From NCBI GenBank assembly GCA_964471825.1, contig CAYYKD010000014.1:13780-77779 (forward strand): a stretch of DNA of 64,000 bases, in the 5' to 3' direction. A program made the translations under genes and the position numbers. Shown piece by piece: positions 26,655 through 37,662 of the stretch (position 1 is its first letter; each line of letters starts with the position of its first letter). The notes under the pieces are model-generated. The model was given only the letters and a program-made list of their open reading frames with translations. It had not been told where the DNA came from and made no database searches. The stretch comes from CAYYKD01 sp964471825 (lineage in GTDB: Bacteria > Spirochaetota > GWE2-31-10 > CAYYKD01).

Positions 26655-28633
26655 GACCATTTAAAGTCCACTCGAAATTTGGGCCTGCAGGGGATCAAAA
26701 AGCGGCGATTGAGAAGCTCTCCGACCAGATGCTTGGCGGTGCAAGATATCAGACTTTAAAAGGGGTTACCGGTTCAGGAAAGACATTTACAATGGCTAAT
26801 GTCATTGAACGGATACAGAAGCCTACACTAATTATTTCACATAACAAGACACTCTCTGCACAGCTCTATAGGGAGTTTAAGGATTTTTTTCCTGAAAATG
26901 CAGTTGAGTATTTTGTGAGTTATTATGACTACTATCAGCCCGAGGCCTATGTTGCATCCAGAGATCTATATATTGAGAAGGACTCTGCAATAAATGATGA
27001 GATAGATAGAATGCGTCTGTCAGCAACTAGTGCCCTAATGGAGCGGGAGGATGTGATAATTGTTGCAACTGTTTCATGTATCTATGGTCTTGGTAATCCG
27101 GAGGACTATACAGAGTTAAGTATCAGATTGAATATTGACATGAAGTTAGAAAGGGATGAGCTTATAAAGAGGCTTGTGTCTGTTCATTATATTAGAGATG
27201 ATTCAGCTCTTATTGAGCGTGGGAGATTTAGAGTTAGAGGTGATACGGTTGATATTCTTCCTGCATATTCAAAGACAGGGATAAGAGTTGAGTTTTTCGG
27301 AGAAACTGTTGAGTCTATCTCAAAACTTGATCTTATGAATAACAAAAGGATAGAATCAATAGAAAAGATAGTGATATTTCCTGCTAAACACTTTGTTACA
27401 AGTCAGGAGATAATAAATAGAACTGTACCTGTTATAAGAGAGGACCTCGAGAAACGGGTAATAGAGTTAACCGATAGCGGCAAGCATATTGAGGCTTCAA
27501 GGCTCAGGTCAAGGACAGAATATGACCTTGACATGATTCTGGAGGTCGGGTATTGTAAAGGAATAGAAAATTACTCGAGGTATTTTTCCAGACGGAAAGA
27601 TGGTGAAAGACCATCAACACTTATGGACTTTTTTCCAAAGGATTACATACTTTTTATTGATGAGTCCCATGTTACAGTGCCTCAGATTGGAGGGATGTAT
27701 GAAGGTGACAGATCAAGAAAGATGTCACTTGTTGAGTATGGGTTTAGGCTTCCATCAGCTCTTGATAATAGGCCGTTATTTTATGAGGAGTTTGATGGAA
27801 TGATCAACCAGGCAATATTTGTATCAGCTACTCCTCGCGAGTATGAGATAGAAAGATCCGCTAGAGTTGTTGAGCAGATCATTCGGCCTACCGGTTTGAT
27901 TGATCCTCTTATTGAGGTTAAGCCGACAGAGGGGCAGATGGATGATCTTATTGATGAAATAAAAACAGTTGTTGCAAGAAATGAACGGGTCTTTATAACA
28001 ACAATAACCAAAAAGATGTCTGAGGATCTAACAGATTATTTAAATGATAGGGGAATAAGGGTAAGGTATCTTCATTCTGAGATAGAGACTATTGAGCGGG
28101 TTGAGATATTGATGGGGCTTAGGCAGGGGGATTTTGATGTCCTTGTTGGAATAAATCTGCTTAGAGAGGGGCTTGATGTTCCGGAGGTATCCCTGGTTGC
28201 TATCCTTGATGCTGATAAGGTGGGATTTTTAAGGTCAGCGACTTCTTTGATACAGATTATCGGAAGGGCTGCCAGGAATGTAAATGGACGAGTTGTAATG
28301 TATGCTGATAGGCGTTCTGAGGCGATGACTCAGGCGATTAACGAGACAAACAGACGAAGAGAGAGGCAGATCGAATATAATAAAGAAAACAACATAACAC
28401 CAGTAACAATCGTAAAAAAAATTGAGACAATGCTTGAAAGGGAGGTTGAGCTTGAGGTAAAAGAGGAAAAAGAGCACATTGATCAGTTGATAAATAACTA
28501 TAATCTATTTGATCCAAAATCAAAAGCTAAGTTCATATTAAAACTAAAAGAGGAGATGCTCGAATCTGCAAAAAACCTTGAGTTTGAAAAGGCCGCCTAT
28601 ATTCGAGATTTGATAGCTCAACACAAATCATAG
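26651..28633 (+). CDS. uvrB: excinuclease ABC subunit B
   Basis: 660 residues, full length. Helicase-like damage-verifying subunit of nucleotide excision repair. Walker A GVTGSGKT (about 38-45), the damage-probing beta-hairpin region YYDYYQPEAYVASRDLYIEKD (about 92-112, shown in part), DESHVTVPQ, the motif V/VI block REGLDVPEVSLV and QIIGRAARN, and a C-terminal UVR domain (about 622-657) for UvrC. uvrA and uvrC are not in the window. Confidence 0.98.
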   Translation: MRPFKVHSKFGPAGDQKAAIEKLSDQMLGGARYQTLKGVTGSGKTFTMANVIERIQKPTLIISHNKTLSAQLYREFKDFFPENAVEYFVSYYDYYQPEAYVASRDLYIEKDSAINDEIDRMRLSATSALMEREDVIIVATVSCIYGLGNPEDYTELSIRLNIDMKLERDELIKRLVSVHYIRDDSALIERGRFRVRGDTVDILPAYSKTGIRVEFFGETVESISKLDLMNNKRIESIEKIVIFPAKHFVTSQEIINRTVPVIREDLEKRVIELTDSGKHIEASRLRSRTEYDLDMILEVGYCKGIENYSRYFSRRKDGERPSTLMDFFPKDYILFIDESHVTVPQIGGMYEGDRSRKMSLVEYGFRLPSALDNRPLFYEEFDGMINQAIFVSATPREYEIERSARVVEQIIRPTGLIDPLIEVKPTEGQMDDLIDEIKTVVARNERVFITTITKKMSEDLTDYLNDRGIRVRYLHSEIETIERVEILMGLRQGDFDVLVGINLLREGLDVPEVSLVAILDADKVGFLRSATSLIQIIGRAARNVNGRVVMYADRRSEAMTQAINETNRRRERQIEYNKENNITPVTIVKKIETMLEREVELEVKEEKEHIDQLINNYNLFDPKSKAKFILKLKEEMLESAKNLEFEKAAYIRDLIAQHKS

Positions 28634-28810
28634 GATGCTAATTAATTATTTAGTTTAGTTTATAACATTTTTCTACATTTTTCTAATTTCCTATTTATTT
28701 TACCGTATATTTGTGTTATAAACCTAATCCGATTGTAAGAAGAGAGATCACCGAAATTAGTTAATAATTTAATAATCGTATTATATGATATTTAATAAAG
28801 AGGTATTAAG

Positions 28811-31446
28811 ATGGAAAATAAACTTGCTGCGATTTATAATCCTAAGGATTTTGAGGATAAATGGTATGAATATTGGCAAAAAAAAGACTTGTTTACACCA
28901 CGGGCTACAGAACTCGGTAAAACCTATACTATTGTAATACCGCCGCCAAATGTAACTGCTGTTCTACACATGGGGCATGGATTAAATAACACTATTCAGG
29001 ATATCCTAATTAGGCATAAAAGAATGCAGGGATATGAAACTCTGTGGGTACCGGGTACCGATCATGCGGGGATTGCAACACAGAATGTAGTTGAAAGAGA
29101 GCTTGCCACTGAGGGGAAAAAGAGATCTGATTTTACACGGGAAGATTTTGTAGATAGAGTCTGGGTGACAGCATTGAGACATCAGAAATCAATTATCAGT
29201 CAGTTGAAAAAAATTGGCTGTTCGGCAGATTGGAATCACAACTCATTTACACTTGATGATAAATTAACCAGAGCTGTAAAAAGAGTATTTATTGAACTCT
29301 ATAATAAGGGGCTTGTGTACAAGTCAAAGTATATTGTAAANNNNNNNNNNATCACGAGGAAAAGTCAGGCAAGTTATGGCATTTTAAGTATCCTGTTAAG
29401 GATTCAGATGAGTATGTAATAGTTGCGACTACAAGACCTGAGACCATGCTTGGTGATACTGCTGTTGCATTCAATCCATCTGATAAGAGGTATTCTCATC
29501 TAAGGGACAGAAAACTTATTCTTCCGCTTGTGAATAGGGAGTTGAGGATTATATTTGATGAATATGTTGATCCCAAATTTGGTACGGGTGCGGTNNNNNN
29601 NNNNCCTGCACATGATCCTAATGACTTTGAGATGGGCAAAAGACACAACCTTGAGTTTATAAATATTCTAAATAATGATGCAACTACAAATGAAAATGTA
29701 CCTGAAAGATATAGAAATATTGATCGTTATGAATGTAGAAAAAGGGTTCTGGAGGATCTTGAAAAAGCAGGTTTGCTTGTTAAGATAGACAATCATAAGA
29801 ATGCTGTAGGCGAATGTTATCGATGTTCAACAGTTATTGAACCAAGGTATTCTGATCAGTGGTTTGTTAAGATGAAACCCCTTGCTCAAAAAGCTGTAAA
29901 GGTTGTTAAGGAAAAGAAGATCCAGCTTGCTCCTAAGAAATGGGAAAAGGTTTATTATAACTGGTTGGATAACATAAAGGATTGGTGTATCTCAAGACAG
30001 CTGTGGTGGGGACATAGAATCCCTGTCTTTTATTGTGATAAATGTGGAGAGATGGTCGCTCATGAGGATGTACCTGAAAAATGTAACAAATGTGGTGCAA
30101 CCGATTTTACTCAGGATCAGGATGTGCTTGACACCTGGTTTTCATCATGGTTGTGGCCATTTAGTACTCTGGGGTGGCCTGATAAGACAGATGATTTAAA
30201 GAAATTCTATCCGACCTCGACACTGGTTACAGGGCCTGATATAATATTTTTTTGGGTTGCAAGAATGATAATGGCCGGTCTTGAGTTTATGGGAGATGTT
30301 CCGTTTAAGGATGTCTTTTTTACTGGAATGGTCATGGATCTGCAGGGGCGAAAGATGTCAAAATCGCTTGGCAACGGCATTGACCCGTTTGAAGTAATAG
30401 AGAGGCACGGTGCAGATGCACTCCGGTACACAATGGTTGCAATAGTTAGTCCTAATCAGAACATTAAGCTTGGTTTCCCAAAGGATAAAAACTCAACAGA
30501 AACAGATTCATTTGATATTGGAAGTCGTTTTGCAAATAAGATATGGAATGCATCAAAGTATATCATGATGAATATCCCTGATGGTTTTGTTGAGACAGAT
30601 GTAGGAGCCGTTAGTAAGGATAAATTTGACAGGTGGATCTTGTCGGAACTCAATAGTACTGTAAAGACAGTTAATGATAATCTTGAGTCTGCAAGGTTTA
30701 ATGATGCGGCAACCAGCCTGCAACATTTTTTCTGGAATGAGTTCTGTGATAAATATATTGAGATGACAAAGTCTAGGATATTTAGTACTGATTTGAAAGT
30801 GAAGTCAGATGTTCTTTCAGTTCTTATATTTGTATTAAAGACATTCCTTAAACTTCTTCATCCGTTTATGCCGTTTATTACAGAGGAGATTTTTCAGAAA
30901 TTACCAAAACCGACTGTTTCAATTATGATTGAAAAATTTCCCACCTTCGATAAAAAGGGTGTTGATAAACAAAATAATGAGATTATTTCTAAGTTTTTTA
31001 ATATGATACTCTTGATTAGAAATATCCGCGGTGAGATGAAGGTTCCGCAGGAGAAAAAAGTTGAGATTCTTGTAAAAACTGAAGATAATGATCTTTTGAG
31101 TTTTATAGCTGATAATGAAAAAGACATTCTCTATTTGACCCGTGGGTTATCTATCGTTGGTGGAAAATCAGTAATAAAGCCTGTCTCTGCGGCGGCGGGG
31201 GCCGATCAGCTTTGTGAGGTCTATATCAATCTGGAGGGGCTTATTGATAAGGATCAGGAGCTTGCAAGACTAAACAAGGAGCTGGATAAGGTAAATGCAG
31301 ACTATGAAAGAACTAGTTCAAAGTTAAATAATGAAAGTTTTACAGCGAAGGCACCTGCTGATGTAATAGAGAAAGAAAAAATAAAACTTGATGAGTTTGT
31401 AATTAAGATTAATAAACTAAAGGACAATATCTCGAAACTTGTTTGA
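28811..31446 (+). CDS. valS: valyl-tRNA synthetase (two assembly gaps)
   Basis: About 880 residues once gaps are closed. Charges tRNA-Val. HIGH-type motif HMGHG (near residue 55), editing domain with ATTRPETMLGDTAV, a four-cysteine knuckle (CDKCGEM ... CNKCGATD), KMSKSLGN (about 30353), and a C-terminal coiled-coil arm (about the last 70 residues). Gap 1 (29341-29350) falls where about 14 residues (NWCP... region) are expected; gap 2 (29595-29604) fits exactly three codons plus a wobble base in GTGAV-x-x-x-PAHDPNDF. So the gene is intact apart from assembly. GAGGT precedes the ATG. Confidence 0.96.
29341..29350. other. assembly gap (10 N)
   Basis: Inside valS. The frames before and after do not match at ten bases, and about 14 residues of a conserved block are missing, so the real gap is larger, near 45 bases. 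Confidence 0.9.
29595..29604. other. assembly gap (10 N)
   Basis: Inside the valS editing domain. Frame is kept and the family motif length is met, so here ten bases is the true size. Confidence 0.85.
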
Positions 31447-31475
31447 TTTGTTGCCGGTAAAAAGGGTACGAAATA

Positions 31476-32300
31476 ATGGCAGATGAAAGTAAAGTATTGA
31501 TCAGGGTATCGGATTTGACAAAGGAGTTTTTGTTGAAACCGCTTACTCTTTTTGGAAAAAAGAAAACTCTCAGAGCTGTTGATACTGTTAATTTTACTAT
31601 TAATAGAGGGGAAGTGTTGGGCCTCGTTGGGGAGTCCGGTTGCGGTAAGTCAACTATTGCCCGGTTGATTATGGGTTTAATTGAGCCGACGAGTGGTAAA
31701 ATATATTATAATTTTTCTTCTTCATTTTCGAATAATAGCTTGCTTGTAAAAAAGAGCTGTCAGATGATTTTTCAGGATCCGTATTCATCTCTAAATCCAA
31801 GAAAGACAGTCTATGAGATATTAAAGCTACCTGTAGATACACACTTAAAACTTAGAATACCTGAAAAAACCAATCTAATAAATAAAACCCTCGATCTTGT
31901 AGGGCTTACTCGTTCAGCATTGCAGAAGTATCCTCATGAGTTCTCCGGCGGGCAGAGGCAGCGGATAGGGATTGCAAGGGCTATTATTATAAAACCTGAG
32001 TTGATTATTTGTGATGAACCGGTTTCTGCATTGGATGTATCAATTCAGGCTCAGATCATAAATCTCCTTTCAGATCTTAGATATGAATTGAACCTTTCAT
32101 ATCTCTTTATTTCTCACGATCTTTCAGTTGTTTCTCATATATCTGATAGGGTCGCTGTTGCAAATCATGGCCGGATTGTAGAGTTAAAAGATAAAACTTC
32201 ACTGTTTTCAAATCCGGAGCATGAATATACAAAACTATTACTGTCTTCTGTCCCAATTATACCTAAAATATTGGATATTTCTAAAAAAATAACCGGATAA
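31476..32300 (+). CDS. OppF/DppF-like ABC transporter ATPase
   Basis: 274 residues. Walker A GESGCGKST (about 49-57), DPYSSLNPR typical of the peptide/nickel family, signature SGGQRQRIGIARA, Walker B LIICDEPVSALD and H-switch ISHDLSVV. It would power import of oligopeptides or similar. No permease, OppD partner or binding protein is adjacent, so its partners must be elsewhere. The C-terminal HYEL-like extension of OppF is short. It is followed six bases later by a histidine kinase start. Confidence 0.92.
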   Translation: MADESKVLIRVSDLTKEFLLKPLTLFGKKKTLRAVDTVNFTINRGEVLGLVGESGCGKSTIARLIMGLIEPTSGKIYYNFSSSFSNNSLLVKKSCQMIFQDPYSSLNPRKTVYEILKLPVDTHLKLRIPEKTNLINKTLDLVGLTRSALQKYPHEFSGGQRQRIGIARAIIIKPELIICDEPVSALDVSIQAQIINLLSDLRYELNLSYLFISHDLSVVSHISDRVAVANHGRIVELKDKTSLFSNPEHEYTKLLLSSVPIIPKILDISKKITG

Positions 32301-32305
32301 GCTAC

Positions 32306-35300
32306 TTGAAATTAAAAAATAAGCTCTCAATAGTTTTATTATCTTTCTGTCTATTCTTAGTTACTGTGTATTTAATATTTTCCTCTTTAATTATTAGATA
32401 TATTAGAGAATCTAATAATAACTTTTTTATTGAGCAGTATGGTGCAATTACCGGTAAAATATCAGATACTTATTCAAGCTATCTGTTTAGTATTACAGAC
32501 TTTTTTTTATATTCAGATTCATACTTAGTTACTAATGATAGTAGTCGTGTGCCGTCATTGATTAGTTTTTTGAAGAAGCAAAGACCCGGCAAAAATATAA
32601 TTATTTTTGATATTGATGGTGGCCTTATTGAAAACTTTCATGATATAAAAGATGATGAATATATAAAACCGTTTCAAGCTGCTGCAATGCATATATTTAA
32701 TGAGTACACAATTAGTGGAGAGGTTATGTATAGAGTTAACAATATTAAGACTGATACATTTAACTCAACAGGGTATGAAGCGTCAAATCATATTGTTAAG
32801 GTCTATCCAGATAGACAAATTATAGTTTTCTTCTCATCACAGATAACTGAGATTAGACCTGCAGCTAAGTATCTTATTTACCAGCTTATAGAGATAGGTG
32901 AAAAAAGTGTATTTTATGGCATTGGTATATTAATTATTTCATCAATTATTCTATTTCTTTTTTTGGGATATCTTTTAAATATAAATATTATTAAACCCGT
33001 CAAGAGTGTTGTTTTTGCTTTGAATAAATATAGAGACTCTCATATGATAGATTTAAAAGATAAGAGTGATGAATTATCAGAGATCACAACTGCTGTAAAA
33101 AAAATTAGTAGTGATATTGTTCTTCAGGCTTCCGTATTGGATTTAACGGAGAGGGAAAAACGGTTTGTTGAGCATAGCCTGTCAAATAAGAATAGTCTTA
33201 TTACCACGATAATTAATAATATACCATATCCGGTTTGTATAAAAAATAGTGACCTTTTTTATGAAACTGTAAATACTAAATTTGCAGAACTGAACGGGTT
33301 GAAAATAGATGAATTTATAGGCTTAACAGATTATGATCTATACAATGAGGCAGAGGCAGAGCGGTTTTCAAGAGATGAATCTAGTGTAATCAATAATGGG
33401 ATTAATCTGATTACTTTTCATGAATATAAAAAGTCTGCAATACTAAAGAAATATAAAACATTTAAGTATCCTGTTTTTGATAATGAAAAAGTAGTGGGAA
33501 TTTTCTGTATCTCTTTTGATTCTACAGAAAATAATTATATTGAGCAGCAAGTTAGAGAATTAACAACACTAAACTCGATAATGGAGATGCTTAATAGTCA
33601 TTCAATAAGAGATATAGATCTAACTTTGAAGAAACTTCTTGAGGGAATAATTGACTATGTCGGTTGTCAATCCGGTGTTATACGATATATTGTGAATAAG
33701 AAACTTAAATCAACAATCTCTCTCGGTAATGAAAATCTTCTTAGTGCTATTTCAAATGAATTTTGTGATGGTTCCTTTGTGAATACTGAGTTTATTGAAT
33801 TAAACTGTAAGAAGTTGATTGAAAAGAACAATATTTATCATTTATGTTATATAATAAATATAAATAAAGATAGTTGTTTTGTATTAAACCTTTCAAGTTA
33901 CAGTGATATTTTTTTTGATACTTTATTTATATTCCTTGAAAAGATATTTGAATTTGTCGTTAGATTGTTAAATAAATTTGAAAAAGATTTTTTAGCTGCA
34001 TCTGAGTTAGAAAATGCATTAGAAAAACAGAAAATATTTGAACGGATTATCGATGGTGTATCGGAGGGTGTCTTATTAGTTGATTTTGATGGTAAAATTC
34101 TATACTCTAATCCATCATCATCTACACTTTTAAAATATAGAAATAATGAATTAAAAGCATTATCAATATTGAACATTATTGTGGATATGGATAGTATCGG
34201 ATGGAAAAATATTTGTACACAGTTGATTAAGAAAAAATCGATTGTCTCAGAGGTTTCATTGATTAGAAAAGATGGTTTGTTGATATCAGTTGAGATCTCA
34301 TATAATTTTGTTTTCTATCAGAATAGCGTATATGCAAGTTGTTTGTTTAGAGATATAACTAAAAATAAGACTAAATATGATTTTGTTAATCAATTTTTTG
34401 ATGTTGCACGGGATATGGTCGGAATAATTAATTATAGTGGCTATTTTTTAAAACTGAGTAAATCATTTGAGTTTTTATCAGGTAAAGGAGAGAAGGAACT
34501 TCAAAACGAACCATTTATTTCTCTTATTGACTCTGAATACGCCTATAAGGTAATGAAGGCATTTAATGACAGTCAGTGCGGAGAACTGGTTACAAACATA
34601 GAGTGCCGAATGTTAAAAAAAGATGGTGAGAGTATTCTTGTTTTATGCGATTTTCATCCGGTGAGAGATCGGCAGTATATAATATGTGTAATTCGTGATA
34701 TATCAGAGTTTAAAAAAAATGAGTTTGAACTGTATAAAGCAAAAGAGGAATCAGAAAAAGCTACTCAGTTAAAAAGTGAGTTTATAGCAAATATTAGTCA
34801 TGAATTTAGAACACCTATTAACTCTGTAATAGGATTTAGTGAACTTCTGCTTGATCAGTTAGATAATAATGATCATAAAAAATATGTTAATTCTATAATG
34901 AACTCGGGCAAGAACCTGTTGACACTTTTAAATGATATTCTTGATATATCAAAGATCGAATCCGGCAACATGCCTTTAATGCTCTCATTTTTTAATCCGG
35001 AAATACTCATTCATGAAATTAAGTCGCTTTTTTCGTATGAACTTTTGAAGAAGAATATTGATTTTTTCATAGATGCTGCACCCGGGTTTCCTGATTTAAT
35101 TTTATCGGATGAAATTAGGCTCAGACAGATTATGATTAATTTAACAGGAAATGCGATAAAATTTACATCAACAGGTTACATAAAAATTTTATTAAAATCA
35201 ATTGAGGAGCAAGATAGGTCAAAAAGTCAAACGATTATTATAACTATTGAAGATACGGGAGTCGGAATTGAGGAGAAATATCTGGGATCAATATTTAATT

Positions 35301-35806
35301 CCTTTTTTCAGGCAAATAGTCTGGGAATTAAAAATATGGGGACCGGGTTAGGGTTAACGATTTCAAAGAAATTAGTAGAGCTGCTCGGTGGAAATATAAG
35401 TGTAATTAGTGAGTTTGGTAAGGGGACAATATTTGTCGTTAAGCTTCTTAATGTAGCAGTACAATCATTGAGTGAAAAAATAAATTTGAAATCTGAAAAG
35501 TCGATAGAAAACAAAAAAATCAATGAGGCATTTTATAAAAAATTAAAGAAAGCAAAGTACCGAGCTTTAATTGAAGAGGAGCTTATTATTCCAATTAAAA
35601 ATATCCAGAGAGTTGTAAAGATTACACCATTAAAAAAAATATGTGATAGAATGCTTGAAATATCGTTAATGAATCGTGATAAATATTTGGAAGAAGTGTA
35701 TAAAAAGCTCACGAGCTTAATATCTATCTATGATATTCTGGGTATTAATAATGAAATACAGGTATTTTTAGCCGATTATGATAGAGTTTTGGAGAAGTTA
35801 AAATGA
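32306..35806 (+). CDS. membrane multi-PAS/GAF sensor histidine kinase
   Basis: 1166 residues. Two membrane helices (about 7-28 and 205-227) flank a periplasmic sensor region; then HAMP, PAS 1 (about 295-400), a GAF-like region (about 420-565), PAS 2 (about 572-690), PAS 3 (about 692-808), HisKA with ISHEFRTP (His about 831), HATPase with N-box NLTGNAIKFT and GTGLGLTISK, and a roughly 100-residue C-terminal helical tail that may be an HPt-like or dimer region, without a clear phosphorylatable His motif. TTG start at 32306, six bases after the ABC gene. Its stop overlaps the receiver gene ATG, so these form a pair. Confidence 0.93.
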   Translation: MKLKNKLSIVLLSFCLFLVTVYLIFSSLIIRYIRESNNNFFIEQYGAITGKISDTYSSYLFSITDFFLYSDSYLVTNDSSRVPSLISFLKKQRPGKNIIIFDIDGGLIENFHDIKDDEYIKPFQAAAMHIFNEYTISGEVMYRVNNIKTDTFNSTGYEASNHIVKVYPDRQIIVFFSSQITEIRPAAKYLIYQLIEIGEKSVFYGIGILIISSIILFLFLGYLLNINIIKPVKSVVFALNKYRDSHMIDLKDKSDELSEITTAVKKISSDIVLQASVLDLTEREKRFVEHSLSNKNSLITTIINNIPYPVCIKNSDLFYETVNTKFAELNGLKIDEFIGLTDYDLYNEAEAERFSRDESSVINNGINLITFHEYKKSAILKKYKTFKYPVFDNEKVVGIFCISFDSTENNYIEQQVRELTTLNSIMEMLNSHSIRDIDLTLKKLLEGIIDYVGCQSGVIRYIVNKKLKSTISLGNENLLSAISNEFCDGSFVNTEFIELNCKKLIEKNNIYHLCYIININKDSCFVLNLSSYSDIFFDTLFIFLEKIFEFVVRLLNKFEKDFLAASELENALEKQKIFERIIDGVSEGVLLVDFDGKILYSNPSSSTLLKYRNNELKALSILNIIVDMDSIGWKNICTQLIKKKSIVSEVSLIRKDGLLISVEISYNFVFYQNSVYASCLFRDITKNKTKYDFVNQFFDVARDMVGIINYSGYFLKLSKSFEFLSGKGEKELQNEPFISLIDSEYAYKVMKAFNDSQCGELVTNIECRMLKKDGESILVLCDFHPVRDRQYIICVIRDISEFKKNEFELYKAKEESEKATQLKSEFIANISHEFRTPINSVIGFSELLLDQLDNNDHKKYVNSIMNSGKNLLTLLNDILDISKIESGNMPLMLSFFNPEILIHEIKSLFSYELLKKNIDFFIDAAPGFPDLILSDEIRLRQIMINLTGNAIKFTSTGYIKILLKSIEEQDRSKSQTIIITIEDTGVGIEEKYLGSIFNSFFQANSLGIKNMGTGLGLTISKKLVELLGGNISVISEFGKGTIFVVKLLNVAVQSLSEKINLKSEKSIENKKINEAFYKKLKKAKYRALIEEELIIPIKNIQRVVKITPLKKICDRMLEISLMNRDKYLEEVYKKLTSLISIYDILGINNEIQVFLADYDRVLEKLK

Positions 35807-36372
35807 TAAATGAAAATAATGGTTTGATACTGGCAGTTGATGATAATTGCGGAAATTTGCAGATACTGGCTGAGATTCTCGAAAAAAGCGGATATGAAGT
35901 TGCACTTGCTATTAGTGGAGAGGAGGCTATTAACTTTGTCAAGAATGAAAAACCGGATATTATTTTGCTTGATGTTATGATGCCTCAGACTGATGGATAT
36001 ATGGTGGCTAGGAGTATTAAGGATGATACGGATAATATTAATATTCCAATAATATTCCTATCTGCAAAAAATGAATCGAATGATATTGTTAAAGGGTTTG
36101 AATGCGGCGGCGTTGATTATGTTACAAAGCCATTTCATAAAGAGGAGCTTCTCGCTCGTATAAAAGTTCATCTTGAATTAAAAAGAGCTAGGGAGGAGAT
36201 TCTAACATTAAAGGGAATTCTTCCTATATGTTCACATTGCAAGAGCATAAAGGATGATGAAAATCGCTGGATTCCACTCGAGCAGTATATTAAGAAGAGA
36301 TCCGGTGCTAATTTTACACATGGCTTGTGTCCTGACTGTGCAAAGAATATTTATCCTGATATATTATCGTAG
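35803..36372 (+). CDS. response regulator with zinc-ribbon-like tail
   Basis: 189 residues. Receiver domain (about 8-125) with acidic pocket AVDDN, phospho-acceptor LLDVMMP (Asp about 57), and FVTKPF-type VTKPFHKEEL. After a linker comes a Cys-rich tail, CSHCKSIKDD ... HGLCPDCAKN, a conserved module found at the end of many receiver/PAS proteins; four cysteines could hold a metal. No DNA-binding domain, so output is by protein contact or the tail. Coupled to the kinase by an ATGA overlap. Confidence 0.93.
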   Translation: MINENNGLILAVDDNCGNLQILAEILEKSGYEVALAISGEEAINFVKNEKPDIILLDVMMPQTDGYMVARSIKDDTDNINIPIIFLSAKNESNDIVKGFECGGVDYVTKPFHKEELLARIKVHLELKRAREEILTLKGILPICSHCKSIKDDENRWIPLEQYIKKRSGANFTHGLCPDCAKNIYPDILS

Positions 36373-36384
36373 TTTTTTTATGCT

Positions 36385-36420
36385 AAAAAAAAGATGGAGT
36401 TTAATAACCCCATCTTTTTT
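36385..36420. terminator. bidirectional terminator
   Basis: AAAAAAGATGG ... CCATCTTTTTT hairpin between the convergent receiver gene and the binding-lipoprotein gene; A and T tracts on both sides serve both strands. Confidence 0.8.
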
Positions 36421-36451
36421 ATACAAATGCAATACAAAAACAATAAAAATA

Positions 36452-37327
36452 TTATTTAGTGTAAGAATCTTCAATCTTCTTATATGCCGGTGAATTTTTT
36501 ATTCTGATTGTTGCCGCACTTATTTTTTTAGCAAGATCTTCGTTACCGGCCTTTTTTGAAAGCCCTACAAATATTGGTGAGTTATTTATCTCTTTGTTAA
36601 GAAATCCCATCCTCTTTGTGTAGTAACCCCTAGCTCGTCCCTCCAGGTCTTCAAGAACTCTTGCAGCATAGATACCTACAAATTTGTCTGACGGCCATAA
36701 ATCAATTCTTCCTTCAGAAAGTTTTTTTATGTTAGTGTAATCATCTTTAACTATATCAAAAGTAAGAAAATTTTGATCAATCAACCCACCTGAATAACTG
36801 TAACCTCTAACTATACCTATTCTTAATCCTTTGAGATCTTCAAAGCTTGAATATTTAATTTGATCCTCTCTACCTTTTAGTGTAAAGAAAACCGAAGCAC
36901 TATATGCCAGAGGCTCATCCGGAAAGTACATAAATTCCATTCTTTCGGGATTTTTGTTTAAGGTGAAAATCATATCAGCACCTTTGTCTTTTATCATCTG
37001 AATACATCTTTCCCATGGATACTTTACTATTTTTGAAGGAATCTTTAGCTCTTTCAATACTTCTCTTAAGACTTCAGTGTGAAAACCGGAAAAACTACCA
37101 TCTTCATTTTCTATTATGTAAGGCGGCCATGGATCTGTTACTATTAGCAGAGTCGAATCACTTCCCTCAACCAAGTTTTCATTAGATACAGTTGAGCTGG
37201 TATCATCAACTGTTTTAGTAATAGTTTGTTCAACAACTTCCTCTTCTATTTCGGTTTTTTTACAGCCTGTATTGAATGATACTATAAGAACAGAAACTAA
37301 AAAAAGGACAAACAAATTCTTCTTCAT
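36452..37327 (-). CDS. family-3 solute-binding lipoprotein
   Basis: 291 residues: lipoprotein signal peptide (lipobox FNTGC, Cys about 22), a Glu/Thr/Ser-rich linker (about 25-60) and a PBPb fold (about 62-290) opening LLIVTDPWPPYIIENEDGSFSG, with RIGIVRGYSYS. Such proteins bind amino acids or similar small molecules. No ABC permease or ATPase is next to it. TTACTCC on the plus strand gives a GGAG site before the ATG. A diverged relative is at 60775. Confidence 0.88.
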   Translation of the reverse strand: MKKNLFVLFLVSVLIVSFNTGCKKTEIEEEVVEQTITKTVDDTSSTVSNENLVEGSDSTLLIVTDPWPPYIIENEDGSFSGFHTEVLREVLKELKIPSKIVKYPWERCIQMIKDKGADMIFTLNKNPERMEFMYFPDEPLAYSASVFFTLKGREDQIKYSSFEDLKGLRIGIVRGYSYSGGLIDQNFLTFDIVKDDYTNIKKLSEGRIDLWPSDKFVGIYAARVLEDLEGRARGYYTKRMGFLNKEINNSPIFVGLSKKAGNEDLAKKISAATIRIKNSPAYKKIEDSYTK

Positions 37328-37662
37328 ATTATTACTCCAATAATTAAAATATTTTATTATGATAAAATAAAATTAATCAATAGTCAAGCAATTAGAAAAA
37401 AAAATGTCAAAAATAATCTTATTTATTAATGAGTAGCTTGCAAAATTAACCGACATATCAACACGGATTGTGATACAATAAGATTTTACAAAGATAAACA
37501 CAGATGGACATCTACAGGATAAAGATGGATATAGATAAAAATTAAAAAATGTTGAAAAATATTGATTAATATTGATAAAATTTAAGAAAATATTATCGTA
37601 TTAACCAAATCTTAACAATTTTGTGTTAAAGAGTAAAGTTTAAATAATAATAGGAGCAAATA
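37328..37662. other. intergenic region with degenerate repeat
   Basis: AT-rich. 37495-37545 contains related short units (ACACAGATGGACA, GGATAAAGATGGATA, GATATAGATAAAA), a degenerate tandem repeat; 37545-37585 has similar ATTGATTAATATTGATA units. The Pho-like box at 37601-37617 lies at the right end. No gene seen. Confidence 0.6.
37601..37617 (+). promoter_or_regulatory. Pho-like direct repeat box
   Basis: TTAACC-N5-TTAACA, 11-base period, on the coding strand, 46 bases before the ATG of the gene at 37663. Same form and orientation as boxes before phoU, phoB and the CBS-PP2C gene. Confidence 0.65.
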
